Source: Frigidibacter oleivorans (GTDB lineage: Bacteria > Pseudomonadota > Alphaproteobacteria > Rhodobacterales > Rhodobacteraceae). Taken from it: a DNA stretch of 64,000 nt. The notes below the pieces were generated by a model. That model was given only the letters and a program-made list of their open reading frames with translations, did no database searches and had not been told where the DNA came from. The stretch lies in contig NZ_RJRZ01000013.1 in NCBI RefSeq assembly GCF_003993775.1, forward strand, positions 1 through 64,000. Direction: 5' to 3'. The position numbers were made by a program, and so were the translations under genes. This document shows positions 1 to 10,981 of the stretch, piece by piece. Each line of letters starts with the position of its first letter. The first letter of the stretch is position 1.

Positions 1-2
1 GG

Positions 3-1169
3 GCCGGCCGGGCGCGGGCGCTGCGCGGGCGGCCCGGCCTGCGGCTGGCGCTGGCCGCCATCGGCGGGCCGCGGGGCGAGGCGGGGCCGGTGATCCTGTC
101 GCTGGGGCTGGGCCTGTCGGTGCTGGCGGCGGTGGGGCAGATCGACGCCAACCTGCGCGCCGCCATCGACCGCGACCTGCCCGAGGTGGCGCCCAGCTAT
201 TTCTTCGTCGACATCCAGAACGACCAGCTGCCGGGGTTCCGCGACCGGCTGGAGGGCGACCCGGCCGTGACCGGGGTGCAGACCGCGCCGATGCTGCGCG
301 GCATCATCACCCGGATCAACGGTGCAGAGGCGCGGGCGGTCGCGGGCGATCACTGGGTGCTGAACGGCGACCGCGGCGTCACCTATTCCGCCGCGCCGCC
401 CGAGAACACCACCATCACCGCGGGGGCCTGGTGGCCCGAGGGCTATGACGGCCCGCCGCAGGCCAGCTTTTCCGCCGAGGAGGCGGCGGAGATCGGGTTG
501 CAGCTCGGCGACCGGATCACCGTCAACATCCTCGGCCGCGACATCGAGGCCGAGGTGACGAGCTTCCGCACCGTCGATTTCTCCACCGCCGGCATCGGCT
601 TCGTCATCGCGCTGAACCCGGGGGCGCTGGCCGGGGCGCCGCATACGCATATCGCCACCGTCCATGCCGAGCCGCAGGCCGAGGGCGCGATCCTGCGCGA
701 TATCGCCACCGCCTATCCCAACATCACCGCGATCCGGGTCCGTGACGCCATCGACCGGGTGGCCGAGGCGCTGGCCGCCATCGCGCAGGCCACCTCCGTC
801 GCGGCGGCGGGTACGCTCGTCACCGGCTTTGCAGTGCTGATCGGCGCGGCGGCGGCGGGCGAGCGGGCGCGCGTCTACGAGGCGGCGCTGCTGAAGGTGC
901 TGGGCGCGGGGCGGGGGCGCATCCTCGGATCCTTCGCGCTCAGGGCGGCGATCATGGGCGCGGCGGCGGGCGCGGTGGCCGTGCTGTTCGGCGGGCTCGC
1001 CGGATGGGCGGTGATGACCTTCGTCATGGAGGCGGGCTATGCCTTCGAGCCGGCCAGCGCCTTTGCCATCGTCCTGGGCGGCGCGGTGCTGACGCTGCTG
1101 GCGGGGCTGGCCTTCGCGGTGCGGCCGCTGGCGGCACGGCCGGCGCAGGTGCTGCGGGCGCGGGACTGA
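3..1169 (+). CDS. FtsX/YbbP-type ABC transporter permease (5' truncated by window edge)
   Basis: C-terminal 388 codons of a permease. The reading frame is open to the first bases of the window, so the GTG at 90 is an internal Val and the start lies upstream. An extracytoplasmic domain (roughly the first 260 residues seen) is followed by three hydrophobic segments near the C-terminus (ATSVAAAGTLVTGFAVLIG, IMGAAAGAVAVLFGGLAGWA and AIVLGGAVLTLLAGLAFAV) and ends in PAQVLRARD. This is the MacB/FtsX topology, closest in my judgement to the YbbP permease linked to lysophospholipase/thioesterase export. Its ATPase partner would be expected upstream, outside the window. Family is fairly sure; the exported substrate is not visible. 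Confidence 0.8.
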   Translation, partial: AGRARALRGRPGLRLALAAIGGPRGEAGPVILSLGLGLSVLAAVGQIDANLRAAIDRDLPEVAPSYFFVDIQNDQLPGFRDRLEGDPAVTGVQTAPMLRGIITRINGAEARAVAGDHWVLNGDRGVTYSAAPPENTTITAGAWWPEGYDGPPQASFSAEEAAEIGLQLGDRITVNILGRDIEAEVTSFRTVDFSTAGIGFVIALNPGALAGAPHTHIATVHAEPQAEGAILRDIATAYPNITAIRVRDAIDRVAEALAAIAQATSVAAAGTLVTGFAVLIGAAAAGERARVYEAALLKVLGAGRGRILGSFALRAAIMGAAAGAVAVLFGGLAGWAVMTFVMEAGYAFEPASAFAIVLGGAVLTLLAGLAFAVRPLAARPAQVLRARD

Positions 1170-1203
1170 CGCCGCGCCCCCCGTCACCCTCCGTCGCCCT
1201 CCG

Positions 1204-3639
<2,436 letters not shown>

Positions 3640-3668
3640 GGCAAAGGGCCTCCGGCTCGTTTGCCCGG

Positions 3669-3710
3669 AAGCTAGGCCTGCGGCGGAGATATTTCAAGCA
3701 TGGTTGAAAT
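3669..3710 (-). promoter_or_regulatory. copA promoter with 20-bp dyad operator
   Basis: ATTTCAAGCATGGTTGAAAT at 3691-3710 is an inverted repeat with 7-bp arms and an almost symmetric centre (one mismatched pair). On the minus strand the arm nearer copA contains TTGAAA, which fits a -35 box; 17 nt later comes TAGCTT (3669-3674), a plausible -10, about 30 bp before the ATG. The dyad overlaps the -35 rather than the spacer, which suits a repressor (ArsR-like or similar) better than a CueR-type activator. The regulator identity is inferred only from this geometry. Confidence 0.55.
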
Positions 3711-3756
3711 GGCAGGCGCCGCGGGCCTTGCGCCGCATCGCCGCAGGTGGCCCCGC

Positions 3757-4821
3757 CTAGACCTCGACCACCACCCGCCCGATGGGCCGCGAGCAGCAGG
3801 CGAGGATATAGCCTTCCTCGACATCCTCTTCCGAGATGCCGCCGGAATGCACCATCACCACCTCGCCCTCGGCCTTCATCACCTTGCAGGTGCCGCAGAC
3901 GCCGAAGGTGCAGCCCGAGGGGATGTTCAGCCCCGAGGCCCGCGCCACGGTCAGGATCGTGTCGGTCTCGCGGCAGGTGGCGGTGACGCCCGAGGAGGAG
4001 AATTCCACCTCGGCCATCCGGTCGTCCGAGGGCACCACATCCTCGGGCACGTCGGTGGCCTCTTCCACAGGCGCGTGGAAACTTTCCTGGTGGTAGTTGG
4101 CCATGTCATAGCCAAGGCTCGCCAGCATCTCGCGCACCGAGGTCATGAAACTTTCGGGGCCGCAGCAGAACACCTCGCGTTCCAGATAGTCCGGCGCCAT
4201 CAGGCCCAGCATCAGCGCATTGAACCGGCCGCGATAGCCGGTCCAGGTGCGGTAGTCGTCGTCGTCCTTCACCACCCAGTGCAGCTTCAGCCCGGGCGTC
4301 CGGCTGGCCATGTGTTCCAGCCGCTGGCGGAAGATCAGGTCCTGCGGCCGGCGGGCGGCATGGATGAAGCAGATGTCGGGCTGGTGGCCCGAATCCCAGA
4401 TCCAGGTGGTCATCGCCATCATCGGCGTGATGCCCGACCCGGCCGAGATCATCAGATAGCGGCGCGGCTTCTCATCGGGCAGGGTGAAGTCGCCGCCCGG
4501 GCCGAAGGCCTTGATCCGCATCCCGGGCTTCAGCCGGTCCAGCATCCAGCGCGTCCCGACGGAGCCCTCCTGCGCCTTGACGGTGATGGTCAGCGACAGG
4601 GGCCGCGAGGGGCTGGAGGAAATGGTGTAGGTGCGGTGGACGGTGCCGCCCGGCACCGGCAGTTCCAGCGTCAGGAACTGGCCGGGCACATGGTCGAAAT
4701 AGGCCCCCGAGGGCGCGCGGAAGCAGAAGCTTGCCACATCCGGCGCCTCGGGGATCACCATCGTCAGTTCCAGAGGCTCGCTGTCGCGCCAGGGCTGCGC
4801 GGGGCGGAAAGTGCCTGCCAT
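3757..4821 (-). CDS. gbcB: Glycine betaine monooxygenase reductase subunit (GbcB-like)
   Basis: 354-residue flavo-iron-sulfur reductase that would pass NAD(P)H electrons to the Rieske oxygenase encoded just upstream. Order of domains: FAD-binding barrel with RTYTISSSPSRP, NAD(P)-binding domain (MISAGSGITPMMAM; later FCCGPESFM), and a C-terminal plant-type [2Fe-2S] ferredoxin domain (GCTFGVCGTC with a last Cys in LACCSRP). ATG at 4821 was preferred because MAGTFRPAQPW aligns with the family N-terminus; an in-frame ATG at 4869 would add 16 Arg/Pro-rich residues and is the alternative. Lies 79 bp after gbcA, with a GC-rich hairpin (about 4873-4892) between them. Function follows from pairing with gbcA. 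Confidence 0.85.
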   Translation of the reverse strand: MAGTFRPAQPWRDSEPLELTMVIPEAPDVASFCFRAPSGAYFDHVPGQFLTLELPVPGGTVHRTYTISSSPSRPLSLTITVKAQEGSVGTRWMLDRLKPGMRIKAFGPGGDFTLPDEKPRRYLMISAGSGITPMMAMTTWIWDSGHQPDICFIHAARRPQDLIFRQRLEHMASRTPGLKLHWVVKDDDDYRTWTGYRGRFNALMLGLMAPDYLEREVFCCGPESFMTSVREMLASLGYDMANYHQESFHAPVEEATDVPEDVVPSDDRMAEVEFSSSGVTATCRETDTILTVARASGLNIPSGCTFGVCGTCKVMKAEGEVVMVHSGGISEEDVEEGYILACCSRPIGRVVVEV

Positions 4822-4900
4822 GTCGGGTTCGGGCCTCGGTCTTCGCCGGGTATTTCGCCGGGTCTGCATCGTGGCCGGCCCTTGCGGGCCGGCGGCGGGA

Positions 4901-6136
4901 TCACTCGGCGGCCATCACGCCGCGCCCGGTCAGGCGCTGCATCATCGTGCCGCAATACCAGTCGACGAACTGGATCACGCCTTCCTCGACCACGGTGGAA
5001 TAGGGGCCGGGTTCGTAGGCGGGCGAGTTGATGCCGTACTGGTTTTCCTCGACCACCTGACGATCCTCGTCATTGGTGGCGATCCAGACCTCGGTCAGCT
5101 TCTGCAGGTCGTAGTCCACGCCCTCGACCGCGTCCTTGTGGACCAGCCATTTGGTCGTCACCAGCGTTTCCTGCGGGCTGATCGGCAGCACCCGGAAGAC
5201 GATGGCGTGATCGGCGAGGAAGTGGTTCCAGCTGTTCGGGTAGTGGTAGAACAGCAGCGACCCGGCATCGTTGAACGGCACGTCGCCCATCCGCTTCGAC
5301 ACGGCGGCCTTCGTGTTCATGGTGAAGCTTTCGGCGTTGTTCAGCAGCGGAATCCGCGCCAGCCGCCACTGGAAGTCGGGCTTGTTGGTAAAGCGCGAGG
5401 GCAGGCCCGAGTCTTCGCAGCGCGCCCAGTGGTCCATGATCTCGGGCGCGGCGCTGTCGGGGCCGTCCATCGCGGTCATGGTGGGGCTGTCGGAATAGGT
5501 GCGGCACAGCGAGGGATGCGAGCCGCCGCAGTGATAGCATTCGCGGTTGTTCTCGATCACCAGCTTCCAGTTGCCCTTCTCGACGATGGTCGATTCGAAG
5601 GCGACCTTGGTATCCTCCAGCCGGTGCGGGCCAATATAGGCCTGCATCTTCTCGGCCAGCATGTCGAAAGCGGGCGCGATGTCGGCGAGGCAGACGAAGA
5701 CCATCCCGCCCGCCTCGCGGCAGTGGACTTCCTTCAGGCTGAACTTCGAGGCGTCGAAATCGGGGCCCATGTCCTTGGCCCACAGGAGCTTGCCGTCGAG
5801 TTCGTAGGTCCACTGGTGATAGGGGCAGACCAGCTTGGGCGCCGAACCCTTGACCTTGGAACAGATGCGCTGGCCGCGATGGCGGCAGGTGTTGTGGAAG
5901 GCGCGGATCTTCTTGTCGGCGCCGCGGACCACCACCACCGGATAGGCGCCGACCTGCATGGTGACGTAGTTGCCGGTCTTCGGGATCTCGCAGGCGGGCA
6001 GCGCGAAGAGCCACTCCTTGTACCAGACCTGCTGAAGGTCGATCTCGAACAGGCCGGGATCGGTGTAGAAGGGCTGGGGCAGCGCGTGGTTGTGCTTGCG
6101 GCTGAGCAGCAGCTGGATGGCGTCGGCGTCGCGCAT
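4901..6136 (-). CDS. gbcA: Glycine betaine monooxygenase, Rieske oxygenase subunit (GbcA-like)
   Basis: 411-residue Rieske non-haem iron oxygenase alpha subunit. The Rieske ligands are Cys84 and His86 (NTCRHRGQR) and Cys104 and His107 (CPYHQW). The mononuclear-iron region is ENNRECYHCGGSHPSL. The ATG at 6136 was chosen because it is preceded by AGAGGA at good spacing and gives the family start MRDADAIQLL; the longer frame adds implausible sequence. With gbcB it would convert glycine betaine to dimethylglycine and formaldehyde. Stachydrine or carnitine-type relatives share this architecture, so the substrate is an inference. No dimethylglycine or sarcosine oxidase genes lie in the window. Confidence 0.85.
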   Translation of the reverse strand: MRDADAIQLLLSRKHNHALPQPFYTDPGLFEIDLQQVWYKEWLFALPACEIPKTGNYVTMQVGAYPVVVVRGADKKIRAFHNTCRHRGQRICSKVKGSAPKLVCPYHQWTYELDGKLLWAKDMGPDFDASKFSLKEVHCREAGGMVFVCLADIAPAFDMLAEKMQAYIGPHRLEDTKVAFESTIVEKGNWKLVIENNRECYHCGGSHPSLCRTYSDSPTMTAMDGPDSAAPEIMDHWARCEDSGLPSRFTNKPDFQWRLARIPLLNNAESFTMNTKAAVSKRMGDVPFNDAGSLLFYHYPNSWNHFLADHAIVFRVLPISPQETLVTTKWLVHKDAVEGVDYDLQKLTEVWIATNDEDRQVVEENQYGINSPAYEPGPYSTVVEEGVIQFVDWYCGTMMQRLTGRGVMAAE

Positions 6137-6340
6137 GGATGGTCCTCTGGCAATACGCGGTGAGGGAAAGGCGTGACGGCGATCATGCGCCAAAGCCGGC
6201 GCCGCCATTTGGCAAAAAGCGACATTCGGTGAAACGATCCCGATATGCCCATGCCACGGCGGTCACGAACCCGTCACGCGGGCCGCGCCGTCCGGGGCCG
6301 GACGGTGCCGGCCCCCCTCCCTGACCGGCCTGCGCCGCGG

Positions 6341-7528
6341 TCAGAGCCGTTCGATGGCGATGGCGATTCCCTGCCCGCCGCCGATGCACATGGTGATCAG
6401 GCCGAGCCGTCCGCCGGTGCGGTCCAGTTCCGCCAGCGCCTTCACCGCGAGGATCGCGCCGGTCGCGCCCACCGGATGGCCGAGAGCGATGGCCCCGCCG
6501 TTCGGGTTCACCTTCGCCGGATCGAGGTTCAGCGCCGCCGACACCGCCAGCGCCTGCGCGGCGAAGGCCTCGTTCGATTCGACCACGTCGAAGGCGTCGG
6601 GGGTAAGCCCCGTCCGTTCGCACAAGAGCCGCACCGCCGGGATTGGACCCACGCCCATGATCCGCGGCGGCACGCCCGCCACCGCATGACCCAGGATGCG
6701 GGCGCGCGGGGTCAGCCCCGCCGCCTCGGCCGCGCCGGCGCGGGCCAGCACCAGCGCCGCGGCGCCGTCGTTGATGCCGCTCGCGTTGCCGGCGGTCACG
6801 GTGCCGTCCTTCTGGAAGACCGGCTTCAGCCCGGCCAGCGCCTCGGCGCTGGTGGCCTTGGGATGTTCGTCGGTGTCGAAGGTCACAATGCCCTTGCGCG
6901 TCTCGATCTCGACCGGGACGATCTGGTCGCGGAAGCGGCCCTCGGCGATGGCGCGGGCGGCGCGGGTCTGGCTTTCCAGCGCGAAGGCATCCTGCGCGGC
7001 GCGGTCGATGCCCCGTTCCGCCGCGACGTTCTCGGCCGTCACGCCCATGTGCCCGGTGCCGAAGGGGCAGGTCAGCGCCCCGGTCATCATGTCGAGCGCC
7101 TTCACGTCGCCCATCTTCTGCCCGAACCGGGCCGAGGGCAGGATATGGGGCGACCGGCTCATGCATTCGGCCCCGCCTGCCAGCGCGAAATCGGCCTCGC
7201 CCAGCATCAGCACCTGCGCGGCCGAGACGATGGCCTGCGCGCCCGATCCGCACAGCCGGTTGACGTTCATCGCGGGGACGGTGTCGGGGATGCCGGCGTC
7301 GATGGCGGCGACCCGCGCCAGGTACATGTCGCGCGGCTCGGTGTTGATGACATGGCCGAAGACGGTGGCGCCGATGCGGTCGCCCGCGATCCCGGCGCGG
7401 TCCAGGGCGGCCTTGGCGGCGATGGTGGCCAGCCGGGTCGGCGGCAACGCGGCGAGGCTGCCGCCGAAGGTGCCGATCGGGGTGCGGGCGGCGGACAGGA
7501 TCACGATCTCGTCGGTCTTGGCAGTCAT
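6341..7528 (-). CDS. Acetyl-CoA C-acyltransferase (thiolase)
   Basis: 395-residue thiolase. The acyl-accepting Cys93 is in NRLCGSGAQAI, the catalytic His in GGAIALGHPVGATGA, and the second catalytic Cys in CIGGGQGIAI near the C-terminus; VESNEAFAAQ is also typical. ATG at 7528 with GGGAGG upstream. It would condense or cleave acetyl-CoA and acetoacetyl-CoA (or longer chains) in beta-oxidation or polyhydroxybutyrate synthesis. It follows gbcA on the same strand after about 200 bp of non-coding sequence, so co-transcription is uncertain. I cannot separate AtoB/PhaA from FadA-type by eye. Confidence 0.9.
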   Translation of the reverse strand: MTAKTDEIVILSAARTPIGTFGGSLAALPPTRLATIAAKAALDRAGIAGDRIGATVFGHVINTEPRDMYLARVAAIDAGIPDTVPAMNVNRLCGSGAQAIVSAAQVLMLGEADFALAGGAECMSRSPHILPSARFGQKMGDVKALDMMTGALTCPFGTGHMGVTAENVAAERGIDRAAQDAFALESQTRAARAIAEGRFRDQIVPVEIETRKGIVTFDTDEHPKATSAEALAGLKPVFQKDGTVTAGNASGINDGAAALVLARAGAAEAAGLTPRARILGHAVAGVPPRIMGVGPIPAVRLLCERTGLTPDAFDVVESNEAFAAQALAVSAALNLDPAKVNPNGGAIALGHPVGATGAILAVKALAELDRTGGRLGLITMCIGGGQGIAIAIERL

Positions 7529-7640
7529 GGAAACCTCCCTCGGGTGCGGGCGCAGCCTAGCCGCGCATCCCGGCGCTGGCCAGTCGCCGACGCGTCCCTG
7601 ACGCTGTGTCACGGGACGTGCGGGGCGCGTGCGCGGCGGA

Positions 7641-8132
7641 TCAGGGCGCCGGGTCGGCGGCGCCCGTCTGCCACAGCGGCACGGTAGAGATCGACATCTT
7701 CGCCGACCCTTCCGCGATCTGCGCGGAATGGGCGAGGTAGATCAGCACCTCGTTCTCGGCGTCATAGACGCGGCGCACGCGCAGCGACTTGAAGATCAGC
7801 GACCGGCTGGTGCGGAAGACCTCTTCGCCCTCGGGCGAGCGGTCGATGTCGCCCAGCCGGATCGGACCGGTCTGGCGGCAGGCGATGGATGAATTCGACG
7901 GGTCCTCGAACCAGTTGCCCTGGCTCAGCCGGTCGATCATGCCGCGTTCGAAATAGGCGACGTGGCAGGTGACGCCCGAGACCTTCGGATCGGCCAGCGC
8001 CTCCAGCACGATGTCGTTGCCGGTCCAGTCCACGCCGACGCGGCCGATCTCTTCGGCGGAGGCGGCGGAGGGCAGGGCCGTGCCGCAAAGGCCGGCGAGC
8101 AGGGCAAGGGTCAGCGCGGGGCGGGTCGCCAT
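7641..8132 (-). CDS. creA: CreA family secreted protein
   Basis: 163 residues: a signal peptide ending near ASA-EE, then the CreA-type body with IGRVGVDWTGNDIVLEALAD, VSGVTCHVAYF and SNSSIACRQTGPI. The two Cys in the mature part could form a disulfide. The start is fixed by AAGGAGAG before ATG 8132. The first 22 bp overlap the end of the metallophosphoesterase gene, so the two are probably translated from one message. The role of CreA proteins is unknown; they are conserved periplasmic proteins. Confidence 0.85.
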   Translation of the reverse strand: MATRPALTLALLAGLCGTALPSAASAEEIGRVGVDWTGNDIVLEALADPKVSGVTCHVAYFERGMIDRLSQGNWFEDPSNSSIACRQTGPIRLGDIDRSPEGEEVFRTSRSLIFKSLRVRRVYDAENEVLIYLAHSAQIAEGSAKMSISTVPLWQTGAADPAP

Positions 8133-8929
8133 CCGGTCTCTCCTTCGACGAAATCGGCGCTGGTGCCGGCGGCGAAGCCCAGCCCGTCGAGCGTCGCGAA
8201 ATAGCGCGTCACCCGAATCCCGCGGGCGCCGGTGCCGTCCAGCGTCTCGATCAGGTTGAAGTCGTTCTCCTCGCCGCGCAAGCGGGTCGAGAGGCCGGTG
8301 CCCGCGGCAACCAGCAGCATGGTCCGCCCGCCCTCGCGCAGGATGTCGGCCGCCGCGCCCCAGGTGTGCAGGTGCCCCGACAGCACCAGATCGGCGCCCG
8401 CCTCGTCCAGCGCCCGGGCCGCCTCGCGCCCGTTGGGCATCGGTTCCTTCTTCGATCCCGGCGGGTGGACCAGCGGGTGGTGCATCACCACGACGCGCAG
8501 CACGCCGTCGGGCGCGGTGCGCAGCCGCTCGGTGGCGCGGGCCAGGCTGCCGCGCCGGACCCGCCCGCGTTCCCAGGCCTTCGGATCGGCGGTATTGATG
8601 CCGATCATCCGCAGCCCCGGCAGGTCGAGCATCGGTTCCAGATCGCGCGAGATCTCGGACCGGTACATGGCGAAGGGCCGCAGGAAGCGCGACAGCGGCC
8701 GGTCGAGCGGGATGTCGTGGTTGCCGGGCACGCACAGCACCGGGCAGTCGATGCTGGACAACAGCGCCTGCGCCTCTTCGAACTGCCATTCGCGGGCGCG
8801 CTGCGTCAGGTCGCCGGACAGCGCGATGGCGTCGGGCTGCAGCGCCGCCACATGATCCAGCAGCGGCTTCAGCAGTTCCGGGCGGGTGCGGCCGAAATGC
8901 AGGTCGGACAGGTGCAGCAGTCTGGGCAT
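8111..8929 (-). CDS. Metallophosphoesterase (CpdA/Icc-like)
   Basis: 272-residue calcineurin-fold phosphoesterase. All metal-binding motifs are visible in order: LHLSDLHFG (residues 5-13), SGDLTQRA, VPGNHDIPL, VMHHPL and SGHLHTW. The closest known functional class is cyclic-nucleotide phosphodiesterase (CpdA), but general metallophosphoesterases share these motifs. It sits in a same-strand run lipid kinase - phosphoesterase - creA with a 4-bp gap and a 22-bp overlap, indicating one transcript. Substrate not determinable by eye. Confidence 0.85.
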   Translation of the reverse strand: MPRLLHLSDLHFGRTRPELLKPLLDHVAALQPDAIALSGDLTQRAREWQFEEAQALLSSIDCPVLCVPGNHDIPLDRPLSRFLRPFAMYRSEISRDLEPMLDLPGLRMIGINTADPKAWERGRVRRGSLARATERLRTAPDGVLRVVVMHHPLVHPPGSKKEPMPNGREAARALDEAGADLVLSGHLHTWGAAADILREGGRTMLLVAAGTGLSTRLRGEENDFNLIETLDGTGARGIRVTRYFATLDGLGFAAGTSADFVEGETGWRPAPR

Positions 8930-8933
8930 CGGC

Positions 8934-9917
8934 TCAGGCCGCGCCGGCCGAAGGGACAGCCGGTTCGGCCGGCACAGCGCCGCCGACGCGATTGGCGGCG
9001 CTGGCCGATTCCCCCGCCCCCTGATCCGGCGCCAGCACGGTCAGCGCCTGTTCCCGCATGCGAAAGCGGAAGGGCTGGGCCATGCGGTCGCGTTCGCCGT
9101 CGCGGGCGATGGTGCGGCGGGGGCGGCGCGTCTCGATCACGATGTCGCGCCCGCACAGCAGCTCGAAGTCGCGCTCGGGCCGGGCCGCGCGCATCGCCAG
9201 CCGGATCGCGAACCGGATCAGCTGCCAGCGCGAACAGTCCGGGGCGAGGAACACCGCGAAGTCGCCTTGTTCCAGACAGTCGGCCCCCGGCAGTCCGAAC
9301 TGGTCGAGCTGGTAGCCATTGGCCGCGACGAAAACCATCGGCGTGCGCAGCCGCCGCGCCTGCCCGTCGATGGTGACCCGCATCGACGAGGGCCGGCGAA
9401 AGCTGGCGATGGTGGTCAGCACCGACCAGTAGGCCGCCATCCGCGACCTGCCGAAGCGGCCATAGACGCTTTCCCGGTTCTGCAGGATTTCCGCATAGAG
9501 CCCGAGGCTCGCATTGTTCAGGAACAGCCTGCCGTTCACCTCGCCGACCGAGATGCGGCGCGGCACCGCCTCGGTCAGGGCGACGAGCGAGTCCTCCGGC
9601 GTCTGCGGAAAGCCGAGGCTGCGCGAGAAATAATTGAACGTGCCCATCGGCAGCACGCCCATGGCGATGTCGCTGTCCAGCAGTTCCGCCGCCACGGCGC
9701 AGACGGTGCCGTCGCCGCCTGCCGCGATGATGGTGGCGAAGCGGCCCTCGTCCCGGGCGGCGCGCGCCTCGGCCGCGATGCGGTGGCCTTCATGCACCAG
9801 CCGCACCTCGGGCGTGCCGCCGATCCGCTCGATCAGCGGGTCGAGCAGCGCATGCATCCGCGCGGCCTTCTTCTTGCCCGATCCGGCATTGGCGATGATG
9901 CAGACGGGGCCTTGCAT
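8934..9917 (-). CDS. Diacylglycerol/lipid kinase family protein
   Basis: 327-residue DAGK-catalytic-domain protein. N-terminal nucleotide-binding fold with CIIANAGSGKKKAA and the hallmark IIAAGGDGTVCAVAAEL; then MGVLPMGTFNYFSR, typical of YegS/LcfB-type lipid kinases. ATG at 9917 chosen over an upstream in-frame GTG because AAGGAGAG lies about 8 nt before it. Would phosphorylate diacylglycerol or a sphingoid lipid at the membrane. First gene of a three-gene run with the phosphoesterase and creA. Confidence 0.85.
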   Translation of the reverse strand: MQGPVCIIANAGSGKKKAARMHALLDPLIERIGGTPEVRLVHEGHRIAAEARAARDEGRFATIIAAGGDGTVCAVAAELLDSDIAMGVLPMGTFNYFSRSLGFPQTPEDSLVALTEAVPRRISVGEVNGRLFLNNASLGLYAEILQNRESVYGRFGRSRMAAYWSVLTTIASFRRPSSMRVTIDGQARRLRTPMVFVAANGYQLDQFGLPGADCLEQGDFAVFLAPDCSRWQLIRFAIRLAMRAARPERDFELLCGRDIVIETRRPRRTIARDGERDRMAQPFRFRMREQALTVLAPDQGAGESASAANRVGGAVPAEPAVPSAGAA

Positions 9918-10093
9918 GCAGGGACTCTCCTTGTCGGGGCGCACGGGATGCCATGGCCAACGCCGGCCCCCCGGCCGGGTTCCGCAGCGCGGCGTCGGCG
10001 GCGGGCGACCGGGGGCGCAGGCAAATCGCGGGTTGATGGCCGCGGGAAAACAGGCGATCTGCAGGGGACGCCGTGGAATTCAGGAGATGGAAT

Positions 10094-10981
10094 ATGAGAA
10101 ACCCGATCGTGCGGAGCTTCTTCGACCGGGCCACGGGCAGCCTGCAATATGTCTTCCACTGCCCGGCGACGCTGCGGGGCGCGGTGGTGGACCCGGTCTG
10201 GAACTACGATCCCCGGGCCGTCGCCGTCTGGACCGACAGCGCCGACGAGATCGAGGCCTATGTCCGCGACAGCGGGATCACGCTGGACTGGATCCTCGAC
10301 ACCCATCCCCATGCCGACCATTTCAGCGCCGCGCCGATCCTGTCCGAACGCTTCGGCGGCGTGCCGCGCGCCATCGGCGATCAGGTGCCGCGTATCCAGA
10401 GGCTGTGGCAGGAGATCTATGGCTGGACCGAGGACGAGACGCCGGGCCCCGAGGTCTGGGACCGGCTGTTCGCGGCGGGCGACAGGTTCATGGTGGGCGA
10501 GGTGCCGGTGCGGGTGCTGTTCTCGCCCGGCCATACGCTCGCCTCGGTCAGCTATGTCGCCGGCGATGCGGCCTTCGTCCACGACACGCTGATGAAGCCC
10601 GCCAGCGGCACCAGCCGGGCGGATTTCCCTGGCGGCGATGCGGGGCAGCTGTGGGATTCGATCCAGGAGATCCTCGCCCTGCCGCCCGAGACGCGGCTCT
10701 ATGTCGGGCATGACTATCCGGCTAAGGACGCCGACCCCGAGCCGATGGCGACGGTGGCCGCGCATCGGGCCGCGAACGCGCATGTGAAGGAGGGCACCGC
10801 CCGCGCCGATTTCGTCGCGCGGCGCGAGGCGCGGGACGCGACCCTGCCGCTGCCCGAACGGATGATCGCGGCGCTGCAGGTCAACCTGCGGGGCGGGCGC
10901 CTGCCGCCGGCCGGGCCGGACGGCCGTTCGCGGCTGGTCTTCCCGGTCAACCGCTTCGCGCCGCACCGAACGGGGCGCTGA
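10094..10981 (+). CDS. MBL-fold metallo-hydrolase, persulfide-dioxygenase/Blh-like
   Basis: 295 residues. The metallo-beta-lactamase motif THPHADHFSAAP, the second His in SPGHTLASVSYV, the bridging Asp in AFVHDTLM and the last His in LYVGHDYPA are all present. This pattern, without a rhodanese domain, is that of ETHE1/Blh-type sulfur dioxygenases that oxidise glutathione persulfide; the BigR/YeeE neighbours often seen with Blh are absent here. ATG at 10094 has AGGAG 7 nt upstream. The 3' end overlaps the convergent phosphoesterase gene by 35 bp. Substrate assignment is tentative. Confidence 0.8.
   Translation: MRNPIVRSFFDRATGSLQYVFHCPATLRGAVVDPVWNYDPRAVAVWTDSADEIEAYVRDSGITLDWILDTHPHADHFSAAPILSERFGGVPRAIGDQVPRIQRLWQEIYGWTEDETPGPEVWDRLFAAGDRFMVGEVPVRVLFSPGHTLASVSYVAGDAAFVHDTLMKPASGTSRADFPGGDAGQLWDSIQEILALPPETRLYVGHDYPAKDADPEPMATVAAHRAANAHVKEGTARADFVARREARDATLPLPERMIAALQVNLRGGRLPPAGPDGRSRLVFPVNRFAPHRTGR

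Noticed and set aside
3691-3710. FNR/FnrL box at the copA dyad
   Set aside because: The half-sites are TTTCAA/TTGAAA, not the TTGAT-N4-ATCAA pattern of FNR.
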